58,837 bases of DNA, from assembly GCA_900538765.1 (NCBI GenBank), contig UQAB01000009.1:1-58837 (forward strand), read 5' to 3'. The notes under the pieces were generated by a model that was not told the origin of the DNA, made no database searches, and saw only the letters and a list, made by a program, of their open reading frames with translations. The translations under genes were made by a program, and so were the position numbers. Below are positions 1-9,645 of the stretch, piece by piece (within the stretch, counting starts at the first letter, position 1; every line of letters starts with the position of its first letter). This DNA comes from an uncultured Azospirillum sp. (GTDB taxonomy: Bacteria > Pseudomonadota > Alphaproteobacteria > RF32 > CAG-239).

Positions 1-78
1 TCACAAATCTATTTTAACATATATTATTGTAATGTTCAACCATTATTTTGGCCGTGAAAAGGAAAAATTCGACGAAGA

Positions 79-116
79 AAAATCCCTGAAATTATTACTA
101 CAATTTCAGGGATTTT
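79..116. terminator. bidirectional hairpin terminator
   Basis: A perfect 15-bp inverted repeat (79-93 with 102-116) with an 8-nt loop is flanked by A runs on the left and Ts on the right. It would end the minus-strand gene at 142-672 and anything entering from the left edge. It sits inside a short open frame from base 2 to 130 that I do not trust as a gene end. Confidence 0.6.
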
Positions 117-141
117 ACACATTCAGCTAAAAAAGCTTTTC

Positions 142-672
142 CTACAAAATCAACAAACGGAGAAAATAGGTTTTATATCGTTCATTGTATTGATAAATAA
201 AACCATCTTTCAGCCGTACTGCTGCATAATAACTCCGCATTTTTCTGTCTTCGGAGGTTGTCCAAAACATATTTTCCAAAACATCCTGTTTGGTAAAGTT
301 TTGCAGACACTGCGCCAGTTTATCAGAGTTTTCAGACAATCTGACGAGCTGTTTCCAGTTACCAAGCGTCCAGTTATGACTATTCGTTCCGATAACATCA
401 TATGCCTCACAATCTTTAATTGCGTCGTTCAGGCATAGTTTTTGATTATAAGTATCTACCCCGACAATATAGATACGGTTTCCCGCATAATTGTCACGCT
501 GATGATTTATATAGCCAACAAAACCTATCGGAATTCGGCTTACATCATACTCTGACGAATAACTGAAATCATGATAAACAAAATCTCCTTCCCGGCAGCC
601 TTTTAATTTGTGATAATGACAGGCCAGCAACGGATGTTTTAGAATCCATGCGACATTTTTAATAAAATGCAT
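142..672 (-). CDS. hypothetical protein with a DUF1566-like domain
   Basis: A 176-aa protein with no signal peptide. From about residue 45 on, the pattern resembles DUF1566/FISUMP-type domains: a line on returning to an earlier state (IPIGFVGYI), a spaced Cys-containing helix, a W-x-LG-x-W segment where that family has W-x-LPs, and FWTTSEDR where the family has a YWSSTE-like block. The match is by eye and partial. There is no clear ribosome binding site before the ATG at 672. It lies downstream of the terminator of the secretion operon and so is probably a separate unit. Function is unknown. Confidence 0.55.
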   Translation of the reverse strand: MHFIKNVAWILKHPLLACHYHKLKGCREGDFVYHDFSYSSEYDVSRIPIGFVGYINHQRDNYAGNRIYIVGVDTYNQKLCLNDAIKDCEAYDVIGTNSHNWTLGNWKQLVRLSENSDKLAQCLQNFTKQDVLENMFWTTSEDRKMRSYYAAVRLKDGFIYQYNERYKTYFLRLLIL

Positions 673-753
673 AATTTATCGTATTTAATAATAAAACATA
701 AAGTTAGTTGATTGTCTGTTTTGTATTATGCACCGGCTTGAAAGTCAAATGAA

Positions 754-775
754 AAAGCGCCTTTTCCGGCGCTTT
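754..775. terminator. terminator of the T4SS operon
   Basis: An 8-bp perfect stem (754-761 with 768-775) with a 6-nt loop follows the stop of the VirB11 gene by 4 bases on the minus strand and is followed by a T run on that strand. It marks the end of the long secretion operon. A's and T's on both sides make it usable in either direction. Confidence 0.8.
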
Positions 776-779
776 ATTT

Positions 780-1748
780 TTATGTAATTTCCGTTACCGC
801 ACGGAGGTTGCCGTCACGGCTGATTTGCACCACACGTAACCGGCGGTGCATTTCCTGAATAGTTTTGTTTCTGTCTGCCGTCGGATAAGTATGAAGAATA
901 CGATCGACAAAAGCCTCGTAAGCAGCTTCTGAGCTTTCGGCGTGAATAGTCGCCAGACAGTTGTCGTGACCAGACCCCATTAATTCCCAGATAGCGCCGG
1001 CGTTGTTGGTCGAAATTTCGCCGCCGATAATGGCATCCGGCGTGAAACGCACAACAAGGTCAATTACTTTGGCATAATCAAATTCGTTGGTCTGCTCTGT
1101 TCGGGACAAAACAACATGAACCCGGTTGGGATGCGGGACAATCAATTCCCGGGTATCTTCAATTGTCACAATCCGTTTGTGAATGTCGAGAATTTTGAGC
1201 AGGTTGTTTAAGAATGTTGTCTTACCGGTTGAGGTCGCGCCGCTGATGAGAATATGGTCGCCGCGTTTAATGCTCAACAGCAGGCGTTCGTACGGGTCTG
1301 TCGGATCTTTGATATTCTTCAACGGATTGATTTTATGAAGCCCCTCCCCCTGCTTCAATCCATAATCCTGCAAACCGAACGCGACATCATCGGCGTGAAC
1401 GCGGATTGTCAACGCAATGCCGCCGGTCAAATCGCCCTCGTCATACATGATGTTCTTTCCGGCAATCGCCGAAAAACGGTGATCGCCCGGAATCGTGGCA
1501 TAAACAACCGGCGTTCCCGAAACGGGATCAAACGGCAGTTCATAAGTATTGGCAATAATATACAGCAAATCTGTCAGGTAGTCTTTGGTAAGTTTTTTAT
1601 CTTCATACATCACCCAAGGATAGGCACGTTTACCGCGCAGGCGCAGCCATATCTGTTCGGAGCGGTTGATGGCGACTTCTTCAATATTATCCTGATTATA
1701 CCAATAGGCCAAAGGTCTCAGGACAGATTCCAAAACTTTAAAGCTCAT
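780..1748 (-). CDS. virB11: VirB11-family T4SS ATPase
   Basis: A 322-aa hexameric traffic ATPase of the VirB11/TrbB family, expected on the cytoplasmic face of the secretion channel. The N-terminal domain carries the family-type stretch EEVAINRSEQIW near residue 23. The Walker A is GATSTGKTT at about 170-178, an Asp-box-like IEDTREL follows near 199, the Walker B region is DAIIGGEIS near 235, and a His box is seen in LATIHAES. Its ATG at 1748 has AAGGAG just upstream and lies 12 bases after the VirB10 stop, so it is the last gene of the operon. It looks closer to VirB11 than to the PilT-like DotB of Dot/Icm systems; a DotB/PilT-like ATPase is found separately at 36941. Confidence 0.9.
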   Translation of the reverse strand: MSFKVLESVLRPLAYWYNQDNIEEVAINRSEQIWLRLRGKRAYPWVMYEDKKLTKDYLTDLLYIIANTYELPFDPVSGTPVVYATIPGDHRFSAIAGKNIMYDEGDLTGGIALTIRVHADDVAFGLQDYGLKQGEGLHKINPLKNIKDPTDPYERLLLSIKRGDHILISGATSTGKTTFLNNLLKILDIHKRIVTIEDTRELIVPHPNRVHVVLSRTEQTNEFDYAKVIDLVVRFTPDAIIGGEISTNNAGAIWELMGSGHDNCLATIHAESSEAAYEAFVDRILHTYPTADRNKTIQEMHRRLRVVQISRDGNLRAVTEIT

Positions 1749-1760
1749 TTTCTACTCCTT

Positions 1761-4700
1761 TTAGAACAACTGCGGCACACTATTGTCTGACTTAACCGAA
1801 GAACTGCCTGCACCGCTGCTTCCGGACGACGTATTTGAAGCTCTGGCCGAAGTCGTCGGCGGCGCAACAAGAACCGGCGCCGAAGCTGTGGTTGACGGAG
1901 GCGGCGGAGGCACCGCGCCGTTTATGGCAGCCTGTTGAGCTTTGGCTGCCTGCTGCGCCCGCTGCTGATTGCTGATGGTCGCATCATCAATCAATTTCGG
2001 GCTGGCGGCTTCCGCATCGGTGGCTGAAGACTGATAGAGAACCTGCCCGCCCGTCGTTTCAACCCCGCCGCCGCCTTTGCTTACCGGCGTTGAAGTGTTT
2101 TTCTTAGCCTGCTCGTCATTAATCTGAGAGTGAACCTCTTTATCGTCAACCAGCAGATTACGTTTTCCGCCCGTAGAATCTTCATCATCACGTTCCGGCG
2201 TTCTCAGCCACAAGTCAACATTCGGGAAAACAATAATGCGCGTTCCGGCCGGGACATAAGTCAACGGTTTGATATTTGACTTATCTGACAGAATCTGAGA
2301 AAAGACTTCATTCATTTGTGTCAGGAAGTTTTGACGGGCATCGTTTGCGGCTTGTTGTTTCGGCGTTTCAACCTCATTTTCCGAGTTTTCATTCGGCGCC
2401 ATCATATATGACGTATAGCTGGTAAAGGCCGTTGTGAGAATCGGCAGCGTATACTTCTTGAACAACTGCTGGTCAAGATAGCCCAACGCGCCGCCGCGTC
2501 CCATCGCGTCTGCTGTAATTCCCTGGAAAGTGAACAAAACGCCGTCGGGACGGATTAAACGTTCCCAACTGATTTGAACTTTGGCGGACTGCGAAGTCGA
2601 TTCCGTCGTGGCAACCATACTGTTTAACGTTCCCATTAACCGGCTGCCGGCAGGAATGATAATGTTACGCCCTTCTTCCGCATATACATTTCGTTCAACA
2701 TAAGCCGTAATCGGCGTCGGATTGTTCGAATCTATAGAGCGGGCAATAACGGCCGGAATAGGCTTGTCGGCAAAAATCATTTCGCTTAAATCAACGCGCC
2801 ATGAAGAAATTGATTTGTTAATTCCTTCATTATCCCAGTTTTTCTGATAACCGTCAAAGCTCTCTTTTCTGGAATTTGAAGCAATATGGCCGACCCCCAT
2901 ATTTTGACGGCGTTCATTCTGCGCCGCAGCCAAAGCCGCCGCACGCTGCGGATCGTAACGTTCTCCCGGGCCAAAGCCGCCGCCGGGGCCAAGGTTTCCG
3001 CCGGGGCCGGCCCCAATTCCATAGGCACCGCCGCTGCCAAAAGTTCCCGGAGGAACAAACATTCCACCGCCCTGAGGCTTTTGCGTTTCTTCAATTCCAA
3101 TCAAGGTTCCGTCATCATCAATAATCAATCCGTCGGGCATTCTGCGGCCGATATATTTGCCGTTTTTATCAACAACCCGGCCGTCTTCCAAAATATCCCC
3201 CAGATATTCTCCATCCGGCGTTAAAGCAATATTCAGGGATTTTCGGAAGTCTTTATTTTTTAATTCCTCTTCATTGCCATAAATGCCGACCTGAGGCAGA
3301 TTTTCATCCGGTTTTTTCAGTTCCACGCGTTCATACCAATCGCTGCCCAAGCCGCCGATAATACTACCGTCTTCACCGCGGACAACGCCGTCTTCACCCA
3401 GTTTGCCAATCAACCGGCCGTTTTCGTCGTAGACATTGCCGTCATTCGCCAAATAACCGACAACATTGCCGTCGGCATCATAAATTTTTTCACGGTCAAT
3501 TGTTACGTTATAGTACTGTAACGGCTTAGCAACGCCGATAAGCGTTCCGTCCGTATTAAAGATATTTCCGTCGCTGCCCAGACGGCCAATGACCTTATTT
3601 TCACGGTTGACAACATCTCCGTTCAGCTTCAATTCGCCCAAAACCTGATTGCTTTCGTCCCGGATATAAAAATCACGATTGCCGCGTGCAAGAACCTTGC
3701 TGTTCTTATCAACCATAAAGCCGCGATCCATGTTGCCCATTTTCTGCCCGTTCAAGGAAAGGACATTGCCGTCTTTGCCAATAACGCCTATGGTTTTATA
3801 GTCATTGTCATAAATATACAAATCATATAATGCATAACCGATTTTTTGGTTGTCTTTAACGGCGTAACCGTCTTTGTCCACACTTCCCATGACATTGCCG
3901 CTATCGCTGATGATTTCTCCGGAATCATTAATCCGTCCCAGGAAGTTGTTGCGGTTATCAAAAGCAAATTTATATTTGAAGACCTGTCCGACTAAAGACG
4001 CTGTTTCGGAAATGACGCTTCCGTCCGGCTGCACTGCACCGATAAACTGGTTGTTGCCGTTAACAACGCGCCCGTCAACGATAACCCGACCAATAAGCGT
4101 ACTGTTGAAGTTCATAACCGGAACATATTCAATCAGAGCTCCGGCTATGTTTCCGTTGCTGTCAAGGAGCCGGCCGCGATAATCCAGACACCCCAAATCT
4201 TCGCCGGTGGCGTTCAGGATATGACCGTCAGCAGAAACGGTTCCGATAACTTTTCCGGCATAATCAACAACGCCGCCCTCGGGAACTGCATATCCGATTA
4301 ATGAGCCATTTTCGGCATAAGCCTGACCGTTTAACAACTGCCAGCCGAATTTCACATTGCGCGTATTGCGAATTTCACCGCGGCTGGTTATAACGCCCAG
4401 CGGCTGACACTCAAAATCGACAATACTGCGGAAAGGAAGCTGTCCGCCGATAAAACTGCCGTTATTATCCAAAACATTAAAACCTGACGCAGCTTTGCCG
4501 ATACGACCGCCGTGGATATCGCGGACACTGCCGTCCGCACCGATATACCCCAGCAGCTGCCCAAATGTATTTACAGCCAAATCGCCTTTTATTCCCTGTC
4601 CGACTTTGGGGCTTAATTCCGCCGTATTGCCGGATGAAGCCGGCACAACCGAGTAGTCCGGCAAAATCTTTGCCAGTATTTTCATATCTTTGCCCAAGAC

Positions 4701-6224
4701 AAAATTTTCACTGATAATATTTCCCAAAGGATTCCCGGCAAACGTTTGCACGGCTGAGGCATCAACTGTTCCGCTTAAGATGTTATTGTTTTCTGACAAG
4801 ACCAGTCCGGATTGGGTTAAAGCGGCTTTCAGGCGGTTTTCACCATTGTATAGTATTCCGTTGGCATTGATAACGCCTGCGGCTCCGCCATTGGCGCCGT
4901 ATATGGCAGAACCGTTAATCAGGCTGCCGCCGATACTGCCATCGGCATTAAAAACATAGCCGAACGGACTGACTGTTTTTTTCTCTTCCTTATCCCAGAC
5001 GGTTCCGGTTATGCCGCTGACGCCCAAAGGCTGATTTTTGCTATTGACGGCATGACTGTAACTCATGACCTTGCCTACGAGGCTTCCGGTTGTATCAAAA
5101 GCATTGTCGCGGCTGATATAGCCTAAAGAATTTCCTTCAAAAGAAACGATTGCGCCATTCTTCAACGCGTGCGAAACAATCCGCCCTTTATAATCGAAGA
5201 CAGGCCCGGTGAAGACGATATCGCCGATAACATTCCCTTCATTATCAACAGCTACGGCAGCAGCGCCGACGCGGCCAATAACTTCACGTGCCAAGGCTAT
5301 TTTGCCCTCTGGCATAATGCGCCCTGCATATTTGCCGTTACGGTCCGTTACGGTTGCGGAGATATCCAAGGCAAACCCGGCCGGTTTTCCCTCCAAATCG
5401 GCAATCCGGCCGTCAATCAGCAAATGGCCGATGACTTCGCTTTTATCATTAACGACCTCACCATTATAAGTTACGATACCCAGATAGTTCCCAAAATTGT
5501 CAAAGGCATAGCCGGAACGAACCAGACGGCCGATGACTTCCGAACTCTCGTTATAGGCAAAACCGTTCGCATGGATAAAGCCGATGTTATTACCGTCAAA
5601 ATCCGTTATCTGGCCGCCGGGAACAATACTGCCGATAAATTTTCCTTCAGGAGAAATTATCATTTTTGAAGAAATCAAACGGCCTTCCAGCGTATATTCG
5701 CTGCCGTTCCTGCGATAAGCATAGCCATCAGGCGTTATAAAACCGACATTTTGCCCTTGCAGATTGGTATAAGCCCCATCTCCGGTCAGGCGTCCGACCG
5801 TTCTTCCGTCATCGGAATAAACCAGTCCCGGAAACAAAACAGCGCCGATAACATTAAAATAATCATCAATGACCAAACCATTGGGCAGCACTTTGCCGAT
5901 AATTTTCCCAGAAGCGACACGCACCGAACCGTCATTATTGACTTTTCCCAAAACCTTATTGTCATTACCGACGGCAATTCCCTGAGGAACGACACCGCCA
6001 ATCAGCTTGCCGTTAAAATCGACAATCAAGCTGTCAGCCGTTACATTTCCGATTAGCTGGTTATCATAGCTGACAACCTGGCCGTTCGGGATAACCTTAC
6101 CAATCAAATCACCGTTAAAATCTATCGCCGTAATTTCAACTGCAAGCGCAGACTTTATTCCTAAAGCTCCCAACATCAGGCAGAAAACGATTAATAAAGT
6201 AAAATATTTACGCAACTGCTTCAC
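1761..6224 (-). CDS. virB10: giant VirB10/DotG-like protein with 17-residue repeats and VirB10 C-terminus
   Basis: The outer-membrane channel and core component of the T4SS, 1487 aa against roughly 400 for ordinary VirB10. The start is a GTG at 6224: GGAGG lies 7 bases before it and the upstream stop is one base away. A Sec-type signal (basic start, hydrophobic core, cut near ALA-VE, residues 1-29) is followed by about 1000 residues of a repeat of the form GxxIGxVxxDGxVxDxx, then a Gly/Pro-rich linker. Next comes the VirB10/TrbI domain from about residue 1120, with the family-typical IIPAGSRLMG and YVPAGTRIIVF blocks. A low-complexity Pro/Ser/Thr tail ends the protein. Unlike canonical VirB10 it has a signal peptide rather than a cytoplasmic tail plus transmembrane helix; that part seems to be supplied by the neighbour at 6226-9645. 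DotG and CagY are known VirB10 relatives with large repeats. Confidence 0.88.
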   Translation of the reverse strand: MKQLRKYFTLLIVFCLMLGALGIKSALAVEITAIDFNGDLIGKVIPNGQVVSYDNQLIGNVTADSLIVDFNGKLIGGVVPQGIAVGNDNKVLGKVNNDGSVRVASGKIIGKVLPNGLVIDDYFNVIGAVLFPGLVYSDDGRTVGRLTGDGAYTNLQGQNVGFITPDGYAYRRNGSEYTLEGRLISSKMIISPEGKFIGSIVPGGQITDFDGNNIGFIHANGFAYNESSEVIGRLVRSGYAFDNFGNYLGIVTYNGEVVNDKSEVIGHLLIDGRIADLEGKPAGFALDISATVTDRNGKYAGRIMPEGKIALAREVIGRVGAAAVAVDNEGNVIGDIVFTGPVFDYKGRIVSHALKNGAIVSFEGNSLGYISRDNAFDTTGSLVGKVMSYSHAVNSKNQPLGVSGITGTVWDKEEKKTVSPFGYVFNADGSIGGSLINGSAIYGANGGAAGVINANGILYNGENRLKAALTQSGLVLSENNNILSGTVDASAVQTFAGNPLGNIISENFVLGKDMKILAKILPDYSVVPASSGNTAELSPKVGQGIKGDLAVNTFGQLLGYIGADGSVRDIHGGRIGKAASGFNVLDNNGSFIGGQLPFRSIVDFECQPLGVITSRGEIRNTRNVKFGWQLLNGQAYAENGSLIGYAVPEGGVVDYAGKVIGTVSADGHILNATGEDLGCLDYRGRLLDSNGNIAGALIEYVPVMNFNSTLIGRVIVDGRVVNGNNQFIGAVQPDGSVISETASLVGQVFKYKFAFDNRNNFLGRINDSGEIISDSGNVMGSVDKDGYAVKDNQKIGYALYDLYIYDNDYKTIGVIGKDGNVLSLNGQKMGNMDRGFMVDKNSKVLARGNRDFYIRDESNQVLGELKLNGDVVNRENKVIGRLGSDGNIFNTDGTLIGVAKPLQYYNVTIDREKIYDADGNVVGYLANDGNVYDENGRLIGKLGEDGVVRGEDGSIIGGLGSDWYERVELKKPDENLPQVGIYGNEEELKNKDFRKSLNIALTPDGEYLGDILEDGRVVDKNGKYIGRRMPDGLIIDDDGTLIGIEETQKPQGGGMFVPPGTFGSGGAYGIGAGPGGNLGPGGGFGPGERYDPQRAAALAAAQNERRQNMGVGHIASNSRKESFDGYQKNWDNEGINKSISSWRVDLSEMIFADKPIPAVIARSIDSNNPTPITAYVERNVYAEEGRNIIIPAGSRLMGTLNSMVATTESTSQSAKVQISWERLIRPDGVLFTFQGITADAMGRGGALGYLDQQLFKKYTLPILTTAFTSYTSYMMAPNENSENEVETPKQQAANDARQNFLTQMNEVFSQILSDKSNIKPLTYVPAGTRIIVFPNVDLWLRTPERDDEDSTGGKRNLLVDDKEVHSQINDEQAKKNTSTPVSKGGGGVETTGGQVLYQSSATDAEAASPKLIDDATISNQQRAQQAAKAQQAAINGAVPPPPPSTTASAPVLVAPPTTSARASNTSSGSSGAGSSSVKSDNSVPQLF
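3090..6140 (-). repeat. tandem 51-bp coding repeats in the VirB10-like gene
   Basis: The codons of this stretch specify dozens of imperfect copies of a 17-residue unit with conserved Gly, Ile-Gly, Asp-Gly and Asp positions (pattern GxxIGxVxxDGxVxDxx). Copies are diverged and spacing varies by one or two residues in places, so this is an old expansion rather than recent slippage. The regular hydrophobic-turn pattern suggests a beta-solenoid or beta-hairpin array. Boundaries are approximate. Confidence 0.85.
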
Positions 6225-6225
6225 C

Positions 6226-9200
6226 CTAGTTCCTCCGGTTCTTTGCAACTTCCTGCAAGGCATAGCCTGACACCTTTTTATCCAAATCAACAAACGAACC
6301 GTTATTTTTCAAATAACCGATACGCGCGCCGTTTTTGCTTATAACGCTGCCGTCAGCGGTGAGGCGGCCGATATATTTGCCGTCATTTCCCAATATGGCT
6401 GCGCCAATTTTATAAATCCGCCCCAAAATGCCGTCGTTGTTGTCTATGGCCATTTCTCCCGACAACAAACGCCCGACAACGCTGCCGTCCTTCCCCTTGA
6501 CACGGCCGTCAAGGGTAACATAACCGGCGACTTTATCGTTGTTGCCGATAACAATATCACCGCTGACCACTTCGCCGTTCAAGCGGCCGTTGCGGTTGAC
6601 AATATTGCCATCGGACAAAGCCCGGCCGGACACAACATTATTGACATCAATCACTTCACCGTTCGGCAGGACTGCTCCCGAAACATTGCCGGAGAAATCA
6701 ATCGTCGCTCCCCGTTTGAGAACACTGATGTTTTTATCCGTCGACCCGCCCGGCAGAATAGCAGTAATATTATCATTCTTCAAGTCCAGAATATCACCGA
6801 GGGAGTTCATTCGCCCTTTGTAATTTCCCCAGATATCCACCATGATGTTCTCCGGGATAACTTCCCCGATAACATTATTCTGCATATCCAAAACCTTGGC
6901 ATCGGAAGTTACACGGCCATTTCTTTTTCCTTCCAAGTCAATAACGCTGCCGTCGGAAACGGCATACCCCAGATAAGCGCCGTCATACCCGATTGCCGGC
7001 CCCTTGGTAACGACAGCCCCGCGATATTCGCCTTTATTGTCAATGAAAATGCCTTTGGAATCGACTTTTCCCAAAGTTTCGCCAAATTTGGTAATTACCT
7101 TGCCATCATAATTGACTTTTCCCAGATATTTGCCGTTAAAATCTACAACCTGACCGTAGGGAATGATTTTACCGAGCGTTCCGTTATAAAAGTTCATGCC
7201 GTCACCGCTGATTTTGCCGACAGAGCCCCCGCTTTCATTATAAACTTTTCCATCCGGGAAAAGACGTCCCATAAAGCTCCCGTCAGCATCGCCGACAACA
7301 GACTTATGACTGAGCAAAACGCCGACGATATTATTATTGTCGTCAGCCAGAACATTATTGGACAAAACTTTATAATCAGGCTTCCCGGCGACAGATACCT
7401 TGCCCTTTTCATTCAGCGTATTAAGGAAATTTCCCTGCATATCAAACGCCAGACTTTTATCCTGAATATGTCCGATATATCCGCCGTTACGATTAAAGAC
7501 ATCGCCATATGTCCCGATACAGCCGACTGGAAGCAATGCCGCGTTTATAATCAGACCGTCATCGGAAACCGTGCCCAAAAAGTCACCATCATAAGAAACG
7601 GCAATACCGTTCTTTTTGGCGCCGCCGACAATATCGCCCTTTTCATTTAAAACCGTTCCGTCAGGATTAACGCAACCAACATAATCACCGCCGGCCGTTC
7701 TGACAATTCCGTCATTGCCGATTTCGCCAATCAAGGTACAGTTATTGTCAAAAGCCGGCCCCGGTTGAATAACCTCTCCGACATATTGGTTGGACGTATC
7801 GACAACAACGCCGGACGGCATGATTTTGTAATCAAATTCCTGGTTTCCTTTACGGATTTTGCCGTCTTTTTCAAGGAAGCCAATATTGCGGCAGCCATAG
7901 CCGACGACCAACCCGCCGCGAACCAGTCTGGCAATGACTTTCGCTCCAGACATATCTTTTACCAAACCGTTAGACAAGGTCCGTCCGATAATCTGACGCT
8001 CAAAGTTTTCTACCGTTCCGTCATTGTTTACCTTACCGATAACTTCACCGGACGGCCCGACCGGAAGCAGTTCCGTCGAAACCAAAGAGCCTATTTTTTT
8101 CTTTACGCCGCTGATAATATTACCGTTTTCATCGACATAACCTATCTGATTGCCATTAGCATCAATAACACGCCCGTCACTGGTTACATAACCAATGACG
8201 TTACCGTCTTTGTCGAGAGCCAACTTGACATATTCTCCGGCCTTACCGATAACATTACCGTCCAAATCGACCAAAGTGCCGTCCGGCAGCATTTTACCAA
8301 TAATATTGCCATTAAAATCCCGCACATTGCCATTTTCGTCAATATAGCCAATAACGTTGCCGTCTTTATCATAAGCTAAGCGGTGTGTTACATCACTTAT
8401 TTTTCCGATAATATCATCCGTAATCACACTATCATTTTCATCAACTCGACCGATAACATTGCCGTTTCGGTCAACAACTGTTCCGTCAGGCATGACAACA
8501 CCTATTGGATTGCCATTTTCATCAATCGACACTCGCCCGGGTTTTGATACATAACCTATTACTCGGCCATTAGCGTCAACAACTTCGCCATTTTCATTTA
8601 AACGTCCGATAACATTGCCATCCATATCGACAACAGTTCCATCAGGCAAAACTCGTCCGATAATGTTACCATCTTTATCATAAACATAACCGGCATCGAC
8701 AGTTTTGCCTATAACGTTGCCACTCAAATCGACCACAGTTCCATCAGGAAGCATTTTACCAATAATATTTCCGTCTTTATCAACAACACTGCCGTCAGGG
8801 TTAACATAGCCGATGACATTGCCGTTTTCATCAAAGACCAAACGACGGTTTCCGGCAACGCCAATGACATTGCCTTGATCATCGACGATCAGACCGTCAC
8901 CATTGACACGACCGATAACGTTGCCGTTTTTATCACGGACATAACCGTCTTCGTCAATCATGCCGATAATGCTGCCGTCAGGACCGACGGCTTCGCGCAC
9001 ATTGGTATAAGTTGTCTTTTCCGGACTTCCCGGAGAAACATTTTCACAAAAATTACAATCTGTTTTATCTATTGCATTTCCGATAACCGGAACTTTAGCC
9101 GATTTGGAATTGCTTTTTCCCAAATTTGTTTCATACCAGGTAATTATGAAATTGTTTTGAACATTTCCGGCGACAATCGGCGTCCATTCCATTGTAATAT

Positions 9201-9645
9201 GGCAAGCTCGCTCGCCGTTCAAATCGACATTGGTACAGCCGTCATGAAAGCTGAAGCCGTCGGCCGGCGGCTCAGCCAACTGCACACCGGTAATTTTTAC
9301 GGCAGCTTTACCGTTGGTACCTATTGTCAAAACGTTGAGCGCAGTTGTCCCTAAAACAACCTGCCCCATGGGCACCGGGTTTGGCGTTGTGGTAATGGGC
9401 AGTTCGCCCTCTTCAATATTGTTAAAAACAATGTCATTGTCCAAAGGGTTAGCGGCGCCGATATTCAGAGCGTCATCATTATCGTTAAAAACAGGGTCCT
9501 GATATTCATCCGGCGTATTTTTACTTTGAATCAGCAAAAAAATACCAATCAGAAATACAATAAAAGAAGTAATACCAACCGCAAGAATTATGCGGTTGGT
9601 TTTCTTAACATACGCTTCAGAATGTGTTAAGGCTTCTTTACTCAT
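6226..9645 (-). CDS. giant inner-membrane repeat protein, partner of VirB10
   Basis: A 1139-aa protein placed between VirB9 and VirB10. The ATG at 9645 overlaps the VirB9 stop as ATGA. A short basic N-terminus is followed by one transmembrane helix (about residues 19-42). Next comes an all-beta region of about 130 residues, which reads like an ASH/Ig-type domain (NPVPMGQVVLGTTALNVLTI, later CTNVDLNGERACHITM), and a pair of cysteines in CNFCENV. The remaining 900 or so residues are the same 17-residue repeat as in the next gene, and it stops without any VirB10 C-terminal domain. It has the topology of the N-terminal half of VirB10/DotG (cytoplasmic tail, helix, periplasmic rod). I infer that it spans the periplasm together with the product of 1761-6224. 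A frameshifted single gene is unlikely because the downstream gene has its own ribosome binding site and signal peptide. Confidence 0.8.
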   Translation of the reverse strand: MSKEALTHSEAYVKKTNRIILAVGITSFIVFLIGIFLLIQSKNTPDEYQDPVFNDNDDALNIGAANPLDNDIVFNNIEEGELPITTTPNPVPMGQVVLGTTALNVLTIGTNGKAAVKITGVQLAEPPADGFSFHDGCTNVDLNGERACHITMEWTPIVAGNVQNNFIITWYETNLGKSNSKSAKVPVIGNAIDKTDCNFCENVSPGSPEKTTYTNVREAVGPDGSIIGMIDEDGYVRDKNGNVIGRVNGDGLIVDDQGNVIGVAGNRRLVFDENGNVIGYVNPDGSVVDKDGNIIGKMLPDGTVVDLSGNVIGKTVDAGYVYDKDGNIIGRVLPDGTVVDMDGNVIGRLNENGEVVDANGRVIGYVSKPGRVSIDENGNPIGVVMPDGTVVDRNGNVIGRVDENDSVITDDIIGKISDVTHRLAYDKDGNVIGYIDENGNVRDFNGNIIGKMLPDGTLVDLDGNVIGKAGEYVKLALDKDGNVIGYVTSDGRVIDANGNQIGYVDENGNIISGVKKKIGSLVSTELLPVGPSGEVIGKVNNDGTVENFERQIIGRTLSNGLVKDMSGAKVIARLVRGGLVVGYGCRNIGFLEKDGKIRKGNQEFDYKIMPSGVVVDTSNQYVGEVIQPGPAFDNNCTLIGEIGNDGIVRTAGGDYVGCVNPDGTVLNEKGDIVGGAKKNGIAVSYDGDFLGTVSDDGLIINAALLPVGCIGTYGDVFNRNGGYIGHIQDKSLAFDMQGNFLNTLNEKGKVSVAGKPDYKVLSNNVLADDNNNIVGVLLSHKSVVGDADGSFMGRLFPDGKVYNESGGSVGKISGDGMNFYNGTLGKIIPYGQVVDFNGKYLGKVNYDGKVITKFGETLGKVDSKGIFIDNKGEYRGAVVTKGPAIGYDGAYLGYAVSDGSVIDLEGKRNGRVTSDAKVLDMQNNVIGEVIPENIMVDIWGNYKGRMNSLGDILDLKNDNITAILPGGSTDKNISVLKRGATIDFSGNVSGAVLPNGEVIDVNNVVSGRALSDGNIVNRNGRLNGEVVSGDIVIGNNDKVAGYVTLDGRVKGKDGSVVGRLLSGEMAIDNNDGILGRIYKIGAAILGNDGKYIGRLTADGSVISKNGARIGYLKNNGSFVDLDKKVSGYALQEVAKNRRN
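6270..9000 (-). repeat. tandem 51-bp coding repeats in the inner-membrane repeat protein
   Basis: These are the same 17-residue units as in the neighbouring VirB10-like gene. The best preserved copies lie at about 8230-8990, where successive units such as GNVIGYVNPDGSVVDKD and GNIIGKMLPDGTVVDLS keep an exact 17-residue step. Copies nearer 6300-8000 are more diverged. Boundaries are approximate. Confidence 0.85.

Noticed and set aside
2..130. An open frame from the left edge that ends at 130
   Set aside because: It has no recognisable content and runs through a perfect terminator hairpin, so a gene end here is not supported.
5169..5669. Long open frames on the plus strand opposite the repeat genes (also 7765-8379, 8875-9354)
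   Set aside because: They are antisense shadows caused by the regular codon pattern of the repeats and show no start signals or domains.
6226..6293. An apparent 68-base overlap and a possible frameshift joining the two repeat genes
   Set aside because: The GTG at 6224 with GGAGG upstream and a following signal peptide gives a clean start one base after the upstream stop, so two intact genes explain the data better.
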